A stretch of 64,000 bases of DNA from Hymenobacter yonginensis. GTDB taxonomy: Bacteria; Bacteroidota; Bacteroidia; Cytophagales; Hymenobacteraceae. The DNA lies in the NCBI RefSeq assembly GCF_027625995.1, contig NZ_CP115396.1, forward strand, positions 1,302,001 to 1,366,000, given 5' to 3'. This document shows positions 8,901-17,173 of this stretch, one piece after another; within the stretch, counting starts at the first letter, position 1; each line of letters starts with the position of its first letter. The position numbers were made by a program, and so were the translations under genes. A model generated the notes under the pieces. It worked only from the letters and a program-made list of their open reading frames with translations, made no database searches and was not told the origin of the DNA.

Positions 8901-10344
8901 GGTACTGGAAGTGAGCCGCGTGGTACGGGCCATCAGCGAAGGCGACCTGACCCAGCAAGTGGAAATCCAGACCGCCGGCGACATCAAGTCGATGGCCGAC
9001 GCCCTGAACCTGGCCGTGGATAACCTCAACGACCTGCTGGCCGAAATCAACGAGTCGTCGCAGGTGGTAGGAACGTCGTCGGAGGAAATGGCAGCGAAAG
9101 GGCAGGAGATGAGCCGGGTGACCGTCGACGTGGCTTTGGCCATGCAGCAGATGGCCGAAGGCGCCCAGAACCAGGCCCTCAAGACCGACCAAGCCTTCAA
9201 GCTGATCGAGGAAATCATGCAGGCCACCAAGGAAACTGCCGGCAAAGCCGATGTGGGTATTAAGGCGGCTATTCTGGGTGAGCAGACTTCCCAGCTCGGC
9301 CTCAAAACGGTGGCCGAAGTGGTGAAGAACATGGAAGAAATTTCGGCGGCAGCGGCCCAGACGGCCAAAACCATCGAAGTGCTTTCGGCCCGCTCGCAGG
9401 ATATCAGCAAGTCGCTGGGCGTTATCACCGACATTGCCTCGCAAACCAACCTGCTGGCTCTGAACGCCGCCATCGAGGCGGCCCGAGCCGGGGAAGCGGG
9501 CCGCGGCTTTGCGGTAGTAGCCGAAGAAATCCGCAAGCTGGCCGAAGGCTCCCGCCGCTCGGCCTCGGAAATCGGCACGCTCGTAGACGATGTGCGCAAG
9601 GATACCACCTCGGCCGCCACGGCTATCAGCACCATGGAAGGCCGGGTACTGAAAGGCAAGAATGCCACCTTCGAGGCCAGCTCGGCCTTTAAGAACATTG
9701 CTACCAGCTCCGGCGAAACCTTGCGCACCTCCCGCGACATCCTCACGGCCACCGAAATTCAGAAAACGTCTATCGGCGACGTGGTGAAGTACGTGGAAGA
9801 AGTGGTAGCCATTGCCGAGCAGACGGCCTCGGGCACGCAGCAGGTAGCCGGCACGGCCAAGCAGCTCTCCTCGAGCATGCACGAGCTGACCGTTTCCAGC
9901 CAGCGCCTCACCGACATTGCCGACGACCTGCAGCTGGGCCTCTCCAACTTCCAGCTGCTGGAAGAAATCGAGCCGGAGCCCGAGCCGGAGCCCATCCGGC
10001 ACCGTGCCCGCCGCGTGGCGCACCAGCCGGCCTCGGCCACGCCGGAGCGCGACCGGGCCACGGCCCGCCGTGCTGACGCCGCCACCGATGCGGCCCACGC
10101 CCAGGTGGTAGCCAACCGCCCGCTCACGACCACGCGCCGCGGCGACGCCCGTGCCACAGCAGCAGCTCCGGCTCCGGTCCGCTCGCAAACCAATGCCGAG
10201 CAGACCGAGGCCCAGCGCAGCCGCAAAGCCAGCCGCCGCAAAGCCGACGCCACGCCCGCCGAGCCCGCCCCGAATGGCAAGGCCGGCGCCGAGGCTCCGG
10301 CCGCCAAGCCCGCCCGTGCCCGCAGCCGCAAAGAAGCCAAATAG
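5923..10344 (+). CDS. Soluble methyl-accepting-type chemoreceptor with a ten-unit HAMP array
   Basis: A 1,473-residue receptor with no convincing membrane span, so probably cytosolic. The ATG at 5923 ([12 protein letters not shown]) is preferred to the upstream TTG. Order: an Ala/Pro-rich head (1-65); about ten tandem HAMP-type units of roughly 92 residues (about 70-1040), eight of them nearly identical and marked [19 protein letters not shown] and [14 protein letters not shown]; an MCP signalling domain whose hairpin tip reads [20 protein letters not shown] and [18 protein letters not shown] (about 1175-1210); and a basic Ala/Arg-rich tail (from about 1350). Such HAMP arrays are known from fungal group III histidine kinases, but here the output is a CheA-coupling MCP tip. 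No ligand-binding domain is recognised. It leads the operon-like cluster with cheW, cheY, cheB, cheA and cheC. Confidence 0.9.
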   Translation: MASGKTTSPARRSAASAPADSTPAPAVTTVVPAKPANGKAPAVGDAARRSGSAKGSNLRGTATLENTDYVNEQLNRVLYALDAFKKGDVSVRLTKQNDDIFAEIAEAYNSMVEMIGGVGGEVSRISKVAGVEGNLKARASAENAAGFWRDMINNINGLVDSIAVPVLEVGKVLKNISKGNLDETFQIPVSGDFKVMAETINKTIDNLNLFAGEVTRVAQEVGTEGKLGGQASVPNVGGIWKDLTDNVNYMASNLTSQVRDIANVATAVAKGDLTQKITVDVKGELLQLKQNLNQMVDSLNLFAGEVTRVAQEVGTEGKLGGQALVPNVSGVWKDLTDNVNNMASNLTLQVRDIANVATAVAKGDLSQKITVDVKGELLQLKQNLNQMVDSLNLFAGEVTRVALEVGTEGKLGGQADVPNVAGVWKELTDNVNNMASNLTLQVRDIANVATAVAKGDLSQKITVDVKGELLQLKQNLNQMVDSLNLFAGEVTRVALEVGTEGKLGGQASVPNVAGVWKDLTDNVNYMASNLTSQVRDIANVATAVARGDLSQKMTVDVKGEILELKNILNQMVDSLNIFGDEVTRVAREVGTEGKLGGQASVPRVSGTWKDLTDNVNYMASNLTSQVRDIANVASAVAKGDLTQKMTVDVKGEILDLKNILNQMVDSLNIFAGEVTRVAREVGTEGILGGQASVPNVSGTWKDLTDNVNTMASNLTSQVRDIANVATAVAKGDLSQKVTVNVRGELLQLKENLNQMVDSLNTFGDEVTRVAREVGTEGKLGGQADVPNVRGTWKDLTDNVNFMAASLTSQVRDIANVTTAVARGDLSQKVSVDVKGELLDLKDNINRMVDSLNIFAGEVTRVAQEVGTEGKLGGQADVPNVSGVWKDLTDNVNTMATNLTTQVRGIGKVVTGVSQGDLTQKLTLEAKGEVAELADTINRMVDDLNRLALEVSRVAKVAGVEGKLTERATVGGVSGSWKEIVDTLNDLLESIASPVLEVSRVVRAISEGDLTQQVEIQTAGDIKSMADALNLAVDNLNDLLAEINESSQVVGTSSEEMAAKGQEMSRVTVDVALAMQQMAEGAQNQALKTDQAFKLIEEIMQATKETAGKADVGIKAAILGEQTSQLGLKTVAEVVKNMEEISAAAAQTAKTIEVLSARSQDISKSLGVITDIASQTNLLALNAAIEAARAGEAGRGFAVVAEEIRKLAEGSRRSASEIGTLVDDVRKDTTSAATAISTMEGRVLKGKNATFEASSAFKNIATSSGETLRTSRDILTATEIQKTSIGDVVKYVEEVVAIAEQTASGTQQVAGTAKQLSSSMHELTVSSQRLTDIADDLQLGLSNFQLLEEIEPEPEPEPIRHRARRVAHQPASATPERDRATARRADAATDAAHAQVVANRPLTTTRRGDARATAAAPAPVRSQTNAEQTEAQRSRKASRRKADATPAEPAPNGKAGAEAPAAKPARARSRKEAK
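6541..8748 (+). repeat. Eight tandem 276-bp coding repeats
   Basis: Units begin with CTCAACNTSTTC-like sequence at 6541, 6817, 7093, 7369, 7645, 7921, 8197 and 8473, an exact 276-bp period (92 codons). DNA identity between neighbouring units is high. This is above what protein conservation alone would need, which suggests recent duplication or gene conversion. Confidence 0.9.
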
Positions 10345-10384
10345 CCACTTGAACTGTTAACTCCCGGAGGGGCTGATTTTCCTG

Positions 10385-10416
10385 TTGAAAGTCAGTCCCA
10401 GCCAGGAACATCTTTG
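10385..10416 (+). promoter_or_regulatory. cheW: Possible promoter for cheW
   Basis: TTG at 10385-10387, 21 bases, then CATCTTTG at 10409-10416, close to TTG-N19..23-TAnnTTTG. It lies a few bases before the cheW ATG at 10421, so a transcript from it would have almost no leader. The same CATCTTTG word recurs at 10928-10935 after cheW. Confidence 0.35.
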
Positions 10417-10420
10417 CCAT

Positions 10421-10927
10421 ATGGCCGAAGCTGAACAATCCAGCGACAAAAAGACGTCGAAGCCCGACACCATCATCCAGCTTATCGTTTTCCGGCTCGG
10501 AAGCGAGGAGTATGGCCTGCGCATCGAGCAGGTGAAGGAAGTGACGCTGACACCCGAAATTGCGCGCATGCCCAAAACGCCGCCGTTCGTGAAAGGCATT
10601 GCCAACCTGCGCGGCGACATCATTGCCATCATCGACCTGGAGCAGCGCTTCGGCCTGCGGAGCTTCGAGGAGGAATTGCCGGCGCTGTCGTACACGCTGG
10701 CCATTGAAGCTAAGGACTACACCATCGGGATTGTAGTCCGTGAAGTGCCCACGCCACTGTCGATTCCGGCCTCCAGCATCGAAAAAGCGCCTGAGTTCAT
10801 TCAGGACATCAACATCAACGACAAATACATTGAGGGAATCGTGAAGGTGGATGGCCGCATCATCATCGTACTCGATATGATGAAGCTGCTGACCCCCTCA
10901 GAGATTATGCAGCTTCAAACGCGCTAA
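10421..10927 (+). CDS. cheW: Chemotaxis coupling protein CheW
   Basis: A 168-residue CheW-domain protein that links receptor tips to CheA in signalling arrays. The start is the ATG at 10421 (MAEAEQSSDKKTSK); the TTG at 10385 lies in the probable promoter. Recognisable CheW features: IVFRLGSEEYGLRIEQVKEV (about 21-40), MPKTPPFVKGIANLRGDIIAIIDL (about 48-70) containing the conserved NLRG turn, and the C-terminal YIEGIVKVDGRIIIVLDMMKLL. It follows the receptor gene by 76 bp and precedes cheY by 81 bp, in line with an array made of the soluble receptor, CheW and CheA. No fusion or missing part is seen. Confidence 0.95.
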   Translation: MAEAEQSSDKKTSKPDTIIQLIVFRLGSEEYGLRIEQVKEVTLTPEIARMPKTPPFVKGIANLRGDIIAIIDLEQRFGLRSFEEELPALSYTLAIEAKDYTIGIVVREVPTPLSIPASSIEKAPEFIQDININDKYIEGIVKVDGRIIIVLDMMKLLTPSEIMQLQTR

Positions 10928-11008
10928 CATCTTTGCCGGCGCTTCGCCGTACAAAGCTCGGCTTTCCCCTTTTGGCCCTCATTCTTCCCGTTTTTTGAAT
11001 TGCTTCTT

Positions 11009-11380
11009 ATGAAAAACCGCATTCTCATCGTCGACGACTCTTTCTACATGCGCACGATGCTCAAGAACATGCTCACCGATGCCGGCTACGAGGTAGTAGG
11101 AGAAGCCGCCAACGGCCAGCAGGCGCTTGAAATGGCGGCCGCCACCAAACCCGACCTGATTACCCTGGACGTGATTCTGCCCGACAACACCGGACTGGAC
11201 GTGCTCAAAGGCATCCGCCTCAACGACCCGGACGTGAAAGTGGTGATGTGTAGCGCCGTAGGGCAGGAGGTTATCGTGACCGAAGCGCTGGAAAGCGGGG
11301 CATCGGCCTATATCGTGAAGCCTTTCTCTGAGGAGAAGGTGCTGGAAATCGTCAGCACTGCCCTGCAGCCTGCCGAATAG
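11009..11380 (+). CDS. cheY: Single-domain response regulator, CheY-like
   Basis: A 123-residue receiver domain with no output domain. The ATG at 11009 begins MKNRILIVDDS. The acidic pocket is Asp9/Asp10, the phosphoacceptor is Asp54 (LITLDVILPDN), and the conserved lysine is in AYIVKPF near the end. It should take phosphate from the cluster's CheA and be the main diffusible output. Since CheB in this cluster has lost its phosphoacceptor, this may be the only receiver CheA serves locally. Its partner is unclear: no flagellar gene is in the window, and relatives of this organism move, if at all, by gliding or pili. CheC downstream is a candidate phosphatase for it. Confidence 0.93.
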   Translation: MKNRILIVDDSFYMRTMLKNMLTDAGYEVVGEAANGQQALEMAAATKPDLITLDVILPDNTGLDVLKGIRLNDPDVKVVMCSAVGQEVIVTEALESGASAYIVKPFSEEKVLEIVSTALQPAE

Positions 11381-11462
11381 CCTGAATACCGCATTGCCTT
11401 TTCTGGTGGGTAGCCGGTAGCGCCAACCGTTGCCGGCCGCCTGCCTGCTTAGTTTCTTATCC

Positions 11463-12533
11463 GTGTCCGACCGTTCCCTTTCTTTTACCATTCTGCTGGG
11501 TAACCTGCCCACTGCTCTGCGGCTACGGCTGCTGCGCCTGTTTCAGGGCCAGCCAGACTGGCAGGTGGTGGGCGGCGCAGATGCGGGGACGGATCTGCCG
11601 GCGGCGGCCCGTCGGCTCCGGCCCAGCCTGATCATCGTGGGGCAAAACCAGCTGCGCGATATCGAGCAGTTGCGCCGGTCGGCCACTATCCCCGTGCTGC
11701 TTTTCGCAGAGGCGCCGCCGCTGCCGGGAATGCTGCGCGAGGTAGCAGCCTGGGGCGTTTATGGTTACTTTCAGCCCGACTCTGGGCAGCCGCTCTGGGC
11801 GGCCGAACTGCTGCGTCAGGTGCGGCAGGCCATGCCGGCGCCCGTGCGCCCGTTGGCACAGCCTACGGCAGCCACAGCCGTCCCCGGCATTGCTACCGGC
11901 TTGGTGATAGTGGGCGGCTCTACGGGCGGCACGCTGGCGGTCGAGCAACTGGTGCGGGCCCTGCCCACCACGCTGTCCTGTGCGGTGCTGGTGGCCGTGC
12001 ATCTGCCGGCCTCTTTTCTATCGTCGTTCGTCGACCGGTTGCGGCGGGCTACGGCCCTGCCCGTAGTGGCGGGAGGCGCGGGGGTAGTGCTGCAGCCCGG
12101 GCAGATTGTGGTGGCGCCCGGTGGCCGCAACTCCCTGGTTACGGCCGCTGCCAACAGCCCGTGGCAGGCCTGGCAGACGGAATTCACCGCCGAGCTCAGC
12201 CCATCCGGCGACGAACCGTCTCTGGACGTGCTGATGCGCTCGGCCGCCCGCACGGTGGGCCGCAACGTGCTGGGGGTGGTCTTGACCGGCCTGGGACGCG
12301 ACGGTACGCTGGGGGCTCAGGCCATCCGGCAGCACGGTGGCACGGTGCTGGTGCAGGATGAAGCTTCCTCGGCCGTGTTTTCCATGCCCAAATCAGTAAT
12401 TCAGGCGGGGTGGGCTAATGCTGTGCTGCCCCTCCACGAGCTACCCAAGGCCATTGGCCGGCACGTTGCCCTGTTCCAGCAGGCTTCCGCGCAGGCGCGG
12501 CTGCCCCATCTTATTCCTGCCCGCGCTTTTTAA
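11463..12533 (+). CDS. cheB: CheB-type methylesterase with a degenerate receiver domain
   Basis: About 356 residues from a GTG at 11463 (the upstream TTG at 11430 is less likely). The C-terminal half is a CheB methylesterase/deamidase with the catalytic triad present: Ser153 in GGSTGG, His180 in VAVHLP and Asp280 in LTGLGRDG. These enzymes demethylate receptor glutamates. The N-terminal 125 residues have receiver-like length and pattern, but the phosphoacceptor position holds glycine (SLIIVGQNQ, Gly60) and the acidic pocket reads LLGNL instead of VDDS. Phosphorylation by CheA therefore looks impossible by the usual route. CheB stops 3 bp before cheA. No cheR is in the window, so the matching methyltransferase must be elsewhere or absent. 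Confidence 0.88.
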   Translation: MSDRSLSFTILLGNLPTALRLRLLRLFQGQPDWQVVGGADAGTDLPAAARRLRPSLIIVGQNQLRDIEQLRRSATIPVLLFAEAPPLPGMLREVAAWGVYGYFQPDSGQPLWAAELLRQVRQAMPAPVRPLAQPTAATAVPGIATGLVIVGGSTGGTLAVEQLVRALPTTLSCAVLVAVHLPASFLSSFVDRLRRATALPVVAGGAGVVLQPGQIVVAPGGRNSLVTAAANSPWQAWQTEFTAELSPSGDEPSLDVLMRSAARTVGRNVLGVVLTGLGRDGTLGAQAIRQHGGTVLVQDEASSAVFSMPKSVIQAGWANAVLPLHELPKAIGRHVALFQQASAQARLPHLIPARAF

Positions 12534-12536
12534 CCT

Positions 12537-14168
12537 ATGAAATCACGCGAGCAGGAATATCGGGAAATCTACATGGCCGAGGCGCTGGAAGCCTACGACG
12601 GCATGAGCCGGCACATCAGTGAGCTGGAGCGCAACCCGCAGGACCAGCAGGCCCTGAACGAGCTGTTCCGGCTCATGCACAACCTCAAGTCTAACTCGCG
12701 GGCTATGGGGTTTGTGCAGATCGGGGAGGTGGCCCACAACATGGAAACCATCTTCGGCCTGATTCGCAGCAAGGACCGGGAGTTCAGCGGCAGCCTGGCC
12801 AAGGTGCTGTTCATGGGCGTTGACGTGCTGAGCGCCATGATCCGGGCCGTGGAAGACGAGTCGACCATGCCCGACAGCGCGCCGCTGCTGGCCAACCTGG
12901 AGCGGCTAGTGAACGGAGAGGAGCCGATTCTGGAAGAAGAAGAGAAGGACGACGAGGACGCCAACCGCAAGCTGGAGCTCTCCGACCTGGTCTACATCCA
13001 GATCAAAAAGCTCGACCACCTGCTGAATCTGGTAGGAGAGCTGATAATCGACCGGGACCGAATTCTGACTCTGAGCCAGGAAATCGGGCATCCGGCGCTG
13101 CAGGCCACGGCGGCGCACCTGTTCCGCATCACCGACGAGCTGCAGTATTCCGTGATGGATGCCCGCTTGGTGAACGTGGGCTCGCTGCTGAACAAGTTTC
13201 CGCGGGTGGTGCGCGACGTAGCCACGGCCGAGAAAAAGCAGGTGGAGCTCACGCTGCTGGGCCAGGACATTCAGATTGACCGCAACATCCTGCAGATCAT
13301 CACTGATGCCCTGCTGCACCTAGTGCGCAACGCCATTGGCCACGGCCTGGAAACCCCCGCCGACCGGGAGAAGGCCGGCAAGCCCGCCCAAGGCAACCTG
13401 GTGCTTTCGGCCCAAACAGAACGCGACGACGTGCTGATTCGGGTGGCCGACGACGGCCGCGGTATCGACGTGGAAAATGTGCGCCGCAAGGCCATAGAGC
13501 GCGGCCTAGTGAGCAAAGAAGCAGCCCGCCACCTCGACGATGCCGCCGTGCGGGCCTTCCTGTTCGAGCCGGGCTTTTCGATGGCCAAAGAGGTAACGGA
13601 AATTTCCGGCCGGGGCGTGGGCCTCGACGTGGTAAAGCTCGCCATTGACTCGCTGGGCGGGCAGCTGCGCGTGGATTCCGTGCTGGGCAAGGGCACCACG
13701 TTTACGCTCGTGCTGCCTACGTCCATTGCCGTGAAAGGCGCGCTGCTCTTCGAGCTGGATGGCCGCAATTACGCCATTCCACTCATGCACACCGATTCCG
13801 TGGTGTCGCTGATGCCGGACGTGCTGCACGTGGTGGGCGGCGTGCTGATGGCCGAGGTGCAGGGCGAAAACGTGCCAGTGGTAAGTTTGCGCCGTCTGCT
13901 GCATAATGGCGACGGCCCGCTGCCGCCCGCCAACCGCACCGAGCTCGAAGGCCGCCAGGACATCATCATCATTGCCTACAACAACCGCAAGCTGGGCCTG
14001 ATCGTTGACCGGTTTCTGCGTCAGCAGAACATCGTCATCAAGCCCATGAGCAAACCCTTGGATACCATTGAATTGTTTGGCGGCGTCACCCTGCTTGGAA
14101 GCGGGCAGGTGTGTCTGGTGCTGGACGTTCCGGCTTTAACTCGTCTGTTTATAGCCCGACGAGTCTGA
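12537..14168 (+). CDS. cheA: Chemotaxis histidine kinase CheA
   Basis: A 543-residue kinase. P1: Hpt domain with phospho-accepting His48 in RLMHNLKSNSRAMGF. A short acidic linker (about 124-142, EEEEKDDED) takes the place where the P2 CheY/CheB-docking domain would be. P3: dimerisation helices (LDHLLNLVGELIIDRDRI). P4: ATPase with N box HLVRNAIGHGLE, G1 box VADDGRGID, and G2 region ISGRGVGLDVVK. P5: CheW-like domain from about 400 to the end (VKGALLFELDGRNYAIPL). The N box has Gly where many CheAs have Asp (NAIGHG for NxxDHG); the key Asn is kept. It starts 3 bp after cheB, so the two are probably translated from one message. Confidence 0.95.
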   Translation: MKSREQEYREIYMAEALEAYDGMSRHISELERNPQDQQALNELFRLMHNLKSNSRAMGFVQIGEVAHNMETIFGLIRSKDREFSGSLAKVLFMGVDVLSAMIRAVEDESTMPDSAPLLANLERLVNGEEPILEEEEKDDEDANRKLELSDLVYIQIKKLDHLLNLVGELIIDRDRILTLSQEIGHPALQATAAHLFRITDELQYSVMDARLVNVGSLLNKFPRVVRDVATAEKKQVELTLLGQDIQIDRNILQIITDALLHLVRNAIGHGLETPADREKAGKPAQGNLVLSAQTERDDVLIRVADDGRGIDVENVRRKAIERGLVSKEAARHLDDAAVRAFLFEPGFSMAKEVTEISGRGVGLDVVKLAIDSLGGQLRVDSVLGKGTTFTLVLPTSIAVKGALLFELDGRNYAIPLMHTDSVVSLMPDVLHVVGGVLMAEVQGENVPVVSLRRLLHNGDGPLPPANRTELEGRQDIIIIAYNNRKLGLIVDRFLRQQNIVIKPMSKPLDTIELFGGVTLLGSGQVCLVLDVPALTRLFIARRV

Positions 14169-14233
14169 AAATACGTAATGCTGACTCCGAAGCAGCCGCT
14201 CCGCGGTAAACTTTGGCCAACTGATTGAACCAT

Positions 14234-14866
14234 ATGGACTTGCACATGACAGAGATGGAGCGCGACGTCGTCCGTGAGATTCTGAACATAGGACTGGCTC
14301 GCGCCGCCGACTCCTTCGCCGTAATTGCGCAGGAGCGGGTGCTGCTGGAAGTTCCCAGCCTCGACCTGATGCCCGGCAAGGGCATGCTGGAGATGGTGCG
14401 GGAGATTCAGAAAACCAACGTGCCGATTCTGTCCGACATCCGCGGGGACTTCAACGGCACCACGCTCATGTTTTTCTCGGGGCAGCATGTGCAGCGCCTC
14501 TCCAAGGTTTGTCTGCGGATGAATACCTCCGCCTCCATCCAAATCGATGAGATGCAGGAGTCGCTGCTGCTGGAAATCAGCAACATTATCACTGGCGCCC
14601 TGGTCACGCAACTGGCCAATATTCTTAAGGCCAACATCTACGGCGCTCCGCCGTCAGCGCCGCGCGGCGACCTGGCCGACAGCCTGCAGAACCTGCTGGA
14701 AACCCAGCCGCCGGTGCAGCCCATGATTTTTTCGGTTATCACCCAGTTTTCCGACGCCGAATATTCGGTAGAACTGCCGCTGATGCTGTTTTTCGACCGG
14801 GCTACCTTTGTCAAGATCCTGGAAATCATCCGCACCTACGACTTTCTGGGCGGCACGCCGGCTTAG
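14234..14866 (+). CDS. cheC: CheC-family CheY-P phosphatase
   Basis: About 210 residues from the ATG at 14234 (a later ATG at 14246 is possible). Both phosphatase centres of the CheC family are visible with the pattern (D/S)-x3-E-x2-N-x22-P. The first is in RDVVREILNIG with the proline in LLEVP, and the second in ESLLLEISNII with the proline in YGAPP. CheC dephosphorylates CheY-P and in some bacteria pairs with CheD, which is not present here. As the last gene of the cluster, 65 bp after cheA, it would switch off the CheY signal in a system without CheZ. The C-terminal half (SVELPLMLFFDRATFVKIL) is also CheC-like. Confidence 0.85.
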   Translation: MDLHMTEMERDVVREILNIGLARAADSFAVIAQERVLLEVPSLDLMPGKGMLEMVREIQKTNVPILSDIRGDFNGTTLMFFSGQHVQRLSKVCLRMNTSASIQIDEMQESLLLEISNIITGALVTQLANILKANIYGAPPSAPRGDLADSLQNLLETQPPVQPMIFSVITQFSDAEYSVELPLMLFFDRATFVKILEIIRTYDFLGGTPA

Positions 14867-14890
14867 CTGACGACTCTCTTAAGACTTTGT

Positions 14891-14943
14891 AACCACTCTG
14901 TAGGGCGCTGTGCGGCGGCTCTTACGGAGTGGTTATTTATTTT
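14891..14943 (+). terminator. Terminator-like hairpin after cheC
   Basis: AACCACTC (14891-14898) pairs with GAGTGGTT (14927-14934), extended by further partial pairing, followed by ATTTATTTTT. The T-rich tail overlaps the -7 box of the next gene. Confidence 0.6.
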
Positions 14944-14945
14944 TG
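14938..14945 (+). promoter_or_regulatory. -7 box for the ureohydrolase gene
   Basis: TATTTTTG matches TAnnTTTG and lies 28 bp before the ATG at 14974. No clear TTG is seen 20 bases upstream. It overlaps the tail of the preceding hairpin. Confidence 0.5.
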
Positions 14946-14973
14946 CCCATCTTTTTCCTGTTTCCCCGATAGT

Positions 14974-16068
14974 ATGGCCCAGCCGACTCCAACCAGTCTA
15001 GAGAAAAAACTTGCCGCCTTCGACCCTAACGCCCTCGGCGACGCGCAGGGCGGGGTGTATGGCCTGCCCTTCACCGTAGATGAAGCCCAGGTGGTGATAG
15101 TGCCTGTGCCGTGGGAAGTAACCGTTTCGTACCGGGCCGGCACCGCCGAAGGCCCCGCCGCCATCCGCGACGCTTCGCTGCAGGTGGACCTCTACGACCC
15201 GGACCTGCCCGAAGCCTGGCGCATGGGTTTGGCCATGGAAGACGACGACGAGAAAGTGGCAGCCGAAAGCCAGGAGCTGCGCCCCCGCGCCGAAGCATAC
15301 ATCGGCTGGCTGGAAGAAGGCGAGCCCGAGGCCGACCACGCCAAGTATTCGACAGCCCCGGCCCACATCAACCAGCGTGGCGAGGCGCTGCTGCAGTATC
15401 TCAAGCAGAAAACCGGCGCCTACCTCGACGCCGGCAAAGGCGTAGTGCTTCTCGGCGGCGACCATAGCACGCCGCTGGGCTATATGCACGCGTTGGCCGA
15501 GCGCCACGAGGAGTTTGGCATTCTGCAGATTGACGCGCACTGCGACCTGCGCCCCGCCTACGAGGGGTTTGAGTTTTCGCACGCTTCCATCATGTACAAT
15601 GCCCTGAAGCTGCCGCAGGTGAAGAAGCTGGTGCAGGTAGGCATTCGCGACCTGTGCCAGCAGGAAGCCGAGATGGTGGAGCAGAGCAAGGGCCGCATCA
15701 CCATGTTCCACAACCGGTTTCTGAGCGACGAGCGGTTCGCCAAGAAGTCGTGGAAGAAGGTGTGCGGCAAGATTATCGCGCAGCTGCCCCAGAAAGTGTA
15801 CCTGAGCTTCGACATCGACGGCCTCGACCCCAAGCTGTGCCCCGGCACCGGCACGCCCGTGCCCGGCGGCCTGGAGTTTGAGGAGGCCCTGTACCTGATT
15901 CGGGCGGTGGTGCGCTCGGGCCGTACCATCATCGGCTGCGACCTGAACGAAGTGGGCCCCGGCGACACCGAGTGGAACGCCATTGTAGGTGCCCGTCTGC
16001 TCTACAGCATGGCCAACTGGATGGGCGTGTCGCAGGGCCGCCTGCAGGACCGGGGCGCCGATAAGTAG
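14974..16068 (+). CDS. Ureohydrolase (arginase/agmatinase family)
   Basis: A 364-residue enzyme of the arginase fold, which hydrolyses guanidino compounds to urea and an amine with a two-manganese centre. The ATG at 14974 gives MAQPTPTSLEKKL; the in-frame GTG at 14929 falls in the upstream hairpin. Metal-binding motifs are complete: GGDHS (about 163-167), DAHCD (about 187-191) and SFDIDGLDP (about 277-285), with the C-terminal block CDLNEVGPGDTEWNA. Substrate cannot be fixed: arginine, agmatine or formimidoylglutamate are all possible. The gene is monocistronic between a hairpin and a 122-bp spacer. Confidence 0.88.
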   Translation: MAQPTPTSLEKKLAAFDPNALGDAQGGVYGLPFTVDEAQVVIVPVPWEVTVSYRAGTAEGPAAIRDASLQVDLYDPDLPEAWRMGLAMEDDDEKVAAESQELRPRAEAYIGWLEEGEPEADHAKYSTAPAHINQRGEALLQYLKQKTGAYLDAGKGVVLLGGDHSTPLGYMHALAERHEEFGILQIDAHCDLRPAYEGFEFSHASIMYNALKLPQVKKLVQVGIRDLCQQEAEMVEQSKGRITMFHNRFLSDERFAKKSWKKVCGKIIAQLPQKVYLSFDIDGLDPKLCPGTGTPVPGGLEFEEALYLIRAVVRSGRTIIGCDLNEVGPGDTEWNAIVGARLLYSMANWMGVSQGRLQDRGADK

Positions 16069-16190
16069 CCGCGGCGCCGGCCGGAGCGTGGGATAGAAGG
16101 GAAGTATAGCCCTGGTCTTATCCTTTTTGACGAGGGTACGTACACCGACCAGATTTTCTCTCCTTCACTTCCCTAACTCCACACTTTTCC

Positions 16191-16529
16191 ATGGTAGGTT
16201 TCATTCTCAAATTCCTGCTCACGGCCGTTATCACGTACGTGCTGGCCAACTTCCTGCCCGGCGCCCACATTGCCGGCTTCGGCGACGCCATTTTGCTGGT
16301 GATTGTGCTGGCCGTGCTCAACGCCGTGCTCAAGCCCATTCTCAAGCTGCTCGGCTTCCCGATTACGGTGCTCACGCTGGGCCTGTTCCTGCTGGTTATC
16401 AACGCGGCTATCGTCATGATTGCCGACGCCATGCTTTCGGGCTTCTCGGTGGACAATTTCCTGTACGCGCTACTCTTTAGCGTGGTGCTGTCCGTCGTGA
16501 CGTCCATCGTGGACATGGTGGTAGACTAA
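16191..16529 (+). CDS. PF04020-type (YvlD/phage-holin-like) membrane protein
   Basis: A 112-residue, strongly hydrophobic protein with four predicted membrane spans (about 3-20, 28-48, 54-78 and 90-110). The pattern LLTAVITYVLANFLPGAHI, then a central KPILKLLGFPITVLTLGLFLLVINA, is that of the family misleadingly called phage holin family 4 superfamily. Such genes are chromosomal in many phyla and their role is unknown, with envelope stress links in Gram-positives. Nothing phage-like surrounds it. The ATG at 16191 is clear and a perfect terminator follows the stop. Confidence 0.82.
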   Translation: MVGFILKFLLTAVITYVLANFLPGAHIAGFGDAILLVIVLAVLNAVLKPILKLLGFPITVLTLGLFLLVINAAIVMIADAMLSGFSVDNFLYALLFSVVLSVVTSIVDMVVD

Positions 16530-16553
16530 CGTCCGGCGCCTGTTAGCGTAGAC

Positions 16554-16585
16554 AACCCCGGCTGCCTGTGCAGCCGGGGTTTTTT
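16554..16585 (+). terminator. Intrinsic terminator
   Basis: Perfect 12-bp stem (AACCCCGGCTGC, 16554-16565, with 16570-16581), loop CTGT, then a run of T to 16585. Confidence 0.93.
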
Positions 16586-16617
16586 ATGCCTCACCCTCAT
16601 GCATAACCTTGATTGGT

Positions 16618-17148
16618 ATGACCACTACCTTACCTACCGACGTGCGCCGGACGCTGGCGGCAGAAACTGCGCCGGCCGCTGCCCTCACGCAGGTGCTGGA
16701 GCTAGTCGGGCAGGCGCTGGCCGCCGACCGCTGCTTTCTGTACGTGCGCGACCCGGCAGCGGGCCGCGGCCGTATTGCGCTCTGCTGGCGCCGCCACACC
16801 GACATCCCGAACCCCATCCACGACTGGCAGGACGATACCACCGCCCTGCCGCAGGAAGACCCGCTGTTTCGGGCGGCGCTGGCGGCCAAGCCCTCCGTGT
16901 TTGTGGAAGACGTGGAAACCGCGCCACCCACGGTACTCAACCGCGCCTTCGAGCACAAAACCTTCGGCCACCGGGCCCTCATTCACGCCCACATCACCGA
17001 GCACGGCCAGCTGTGGGGCATCCTGCAGCCCTGCCTGTTTGGGCAGCCCCGCGCCTGGACCGCCGATGAGCGTGCTGCCATTGAAAGCATCCTGCCGCTG
17101 CTGGTGGCGCCCATCAAGGCCTATATGCAGACCGTGACGACGATCTGA
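16618..17148 (+). CDS. Stand-alone GAF domain protein
   Basis: A 176-residue soluble protein from the ATG at 16618. Almost the whole chain is one GAF domain: helix VRRTLAAETAPAAALTQVLELVGQAL, strand RCFLYVRDPAAGRGRIALCW, the DPLFRAALAAKPSVFVEDVET block and ALIHAHITEHGQLWGIL. GAF domains bind small ligands or chromophores, or act as dimerisation modules. There is no kinase, cyclase or HTH output, and no CxH/DxCF chromophore signature was recognised. It is convergent with the DUF4349 gene, 25 bp away, with no clear terminator between them. Confidence 0.72.
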   Translation: MTTTLPTDVRRTLAAETAPAAALTQVLELVGQALAADRCFLYVRDPAAGRGRIALCWRRHTDIPNPIHDWQDDTTALPQEDPLFRAALAAKPSVFVEDVETAPPTVLNRAFEHKTFGHRALIHAHITEHGQLWGILQPCLFGQPRAWTADERAAIESILPLLVAPIKAYMQTVTTI

Positions 17149-17173
17149 GGCCCGCCGCCGAGCAGCCCAACGG

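Noticed and set aside
16191-16529. Phage holin hint of a prophage
   Set aside because: The family name is misleading; no phage structural, integrase or lysis gene is nearby.
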